This document shows positions 54,397 through 55,032 of a stretch of 55,032 nt of DNA, one piece after another. The stretch comes from Candidatus Omnitrophota bacterium (lineage in GTDB: Bacteria > Ratteibacteria > UBA8468 > B48-G9 > DTJG01). Numbering within the stretch: the first letter of the stretch is position 1; each line of letters starts with the position of its first letter. Location: the NCBI GenBank assembly GCA_023484085.1, contig JAMDAS010000019.1, forward strand, positions 1 through 55,032, given 5' to 3'. The translations under genes and the position numbers were made by a program. Below the pieces are notes generated by a model. That model was not told where the DNA came from, did no database searches, and saw nothing but the letters and a program-made list of their open reading frames with translations.

Positions 54397-54860
54397 TATA
54401 ACGCCTCCTCCGGGGTGGCGATTTCTATTGTTTTATAGCCCATCTGCCGGTTTATCCATTCTACCGCCATTTTGGTTTTTAGTTTAACTATGTGTTCAAG
54501 GTTCCAACTGATAATTACATCTATATCGTTAACGGTGGCAATAGCAATATGCAAAGCGTCGTTGTCGAATTTTTGCGGGATTACGCCCTCTGCAACATAC
54601 CTTTTTGCTAATTCCTCGGCCTCTGCGGATTGATTAATCACTCCAACGTTATACTTTTCTATAAGTTCCAACATTTTTCCTTTTTTGGGTTCCTGGGCAC
54701 GGTTTATCTCCGCAAGGACTATCTCCGAAACAAAAATTTCAGTGCTTCCCGCCGAGACGTTTTCCAAAAACTTTTTTGTACTTTCTGTTTTCTCCGGTGC
54801 ATCATCGGCAAAAACAAAGTTAAAAACTGTTGTTTCAAGATAATATTTTATATTTTTCAT
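54396..54860 (-). CDS. PIN-domain protein, probable VapC-like toxin
   Basis: This 154-residue protein has the PIN-fold acidic residues: Glu in 'YYLETTVFNFVF', Glu in 'FVSEIVLAEI', Asp in 'FDNDALHIAIATVNDIDVIISWN', and the closing 'WNLEHIVKLK'. PIN proteins cut RNA using Mg2+; as toxins they stop translation until the partner binds them. The first acidic position is Glu (LET) where VapC has Asp, as in some PIN subfamilies. It is coupled to the small downstream gene. Confidence 0.82.
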   Translation of the reverse strand: MKNIKYYLETTVFNFVFADDAPEKTESTKKFLENVSAGSTEIFVSEIVLAEINRAQEPKKGKMLELIEKYNVGVINQSAEAEELAKRYVAEGVIPQKFDNDALHIAIATVNDIDVIISWNLEHIVKLKTKMAVEWINRQMGYKTIEIATPEEAL

Positions 54861-55032
54861 CTCTTTATTGTAAAAATATTATACCATAAGAATTTGTTTG
54901 TTTCATTTGAAATCTCTGGAAGCCTTGAGTATCAATGGTTGGACAGGTTTTTATATTTAATCTTTCTTGAAAATCCAATACATCTGGCTTTACCAGGGAC
55001 AAGAAAAAGGCTTTAAATTGATTATATGGAGG
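54861..55032. other. Window end without a supported gene
   Basis: Only shadow ORFs are present. The last bases (TATGGAGG) look like a ribosome site for a gene starting beyond the window. Confidence 0.5.

Noticed and set aside
54630-55016. 128-residue plus-strand ORF
   Set aside because: It is antisense to the PIN gene and has no ribosome site or recognisable domain.

Overview
The window reads as a piece of chromosome from an AT-rich, diderm, probably anaerobic bacterium of an uncultured lineage. Envelope genes (LptF/LptG permeases, a family 9 glycosyltransferase, an MlaD-type MCE protein, SurA/PpiC-type chaperones) point to an outer membrane. A superoxide reductase-like protein, two radical SAM enzymes and a nine-gene V/A-type ATPase operon in place of an F-type one point to anaerobic or microaerophilic life. 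I cannot fix the phylum from sequence alone; candidate phyla such as Omnitrophota- or Elusimicrobiota-like lineages would fit.

Layout. 1-3062: tail of a fumarylacetoacetate hydrolase-family gene, then a cobalamin riboswitch with its terminator, a 30-residue peptide gene missed by the ORF track, a radical SAM/SPASM maturase and hemA. This looks like a B12-controlled modified-peptide (RiPP) locus of the CbpA/CbpB kind. 3100-3870: a rod-shaped RNA that may be 6S RNA, tRNA-Tyr with a partly duplicated tail, tRNA-Gly and the first copy of a roughly 175-bp dispersed repeat. 3908-11172: rmuC, a YhcC-type radical SAM gene, a PilZ gene, rpmA-acpS-like-nnrD, a glycosyltransferase, a flavin reductase, archease and a superoxide reductase. 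11169-21672 (minus): one tightly coupled run pyrR-pyrB-uvrD/pcrA-mlaD-radA-ppiC-surA-pdxA-glgB. 21781-29094: a UroD-family protein with an MFS transporter, an SQR-like flavoprotein divergent from an ArsR regulator, asnB, tRNA-Lys and a thioredoxin reductase. 29105-33892 (minus): prfB, obg, UbiB-family kinase with a phasin-like partner, universal stress protein. 33937-42279 (minus): the V/A-ATPase operon. 42519-48802: lptF-lptG, amt-glnB and a P3A-type proton ATPase. 48936-55032: two tRNAs, an HPr-domain protein split by one in-frame stop, a BtuF-like binding protein with two small ORFs, an AT-rich beta-helix protein and a PIN-domain toxin with a small partner gene.

Themes that cross gene borders. 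(i) At least nine genes have a sigma70-type -10 box ending only 6-10 bases before the start codon and no Shine-Dalgarno sequence, so their mRNAs should be leaderless or nearly so; operon-internal genes mostly use GGAGG-type sites. (ii) Convergent genes abut or overlap at their 3' ends. (iii) Two repeat families occupy the intergenic space: a long-hairpin repeat (four copies, one internally deleted) and a tRNA-tail-associated element whose stem covaries between two copies. (iv) Several familiar proteins lack expected parts: HemA has no dimerisation domain, the AcpS-like protein lacks both metal ligands, PII lacks the uridylylated tyrosine and L27 has an altered N terminus.
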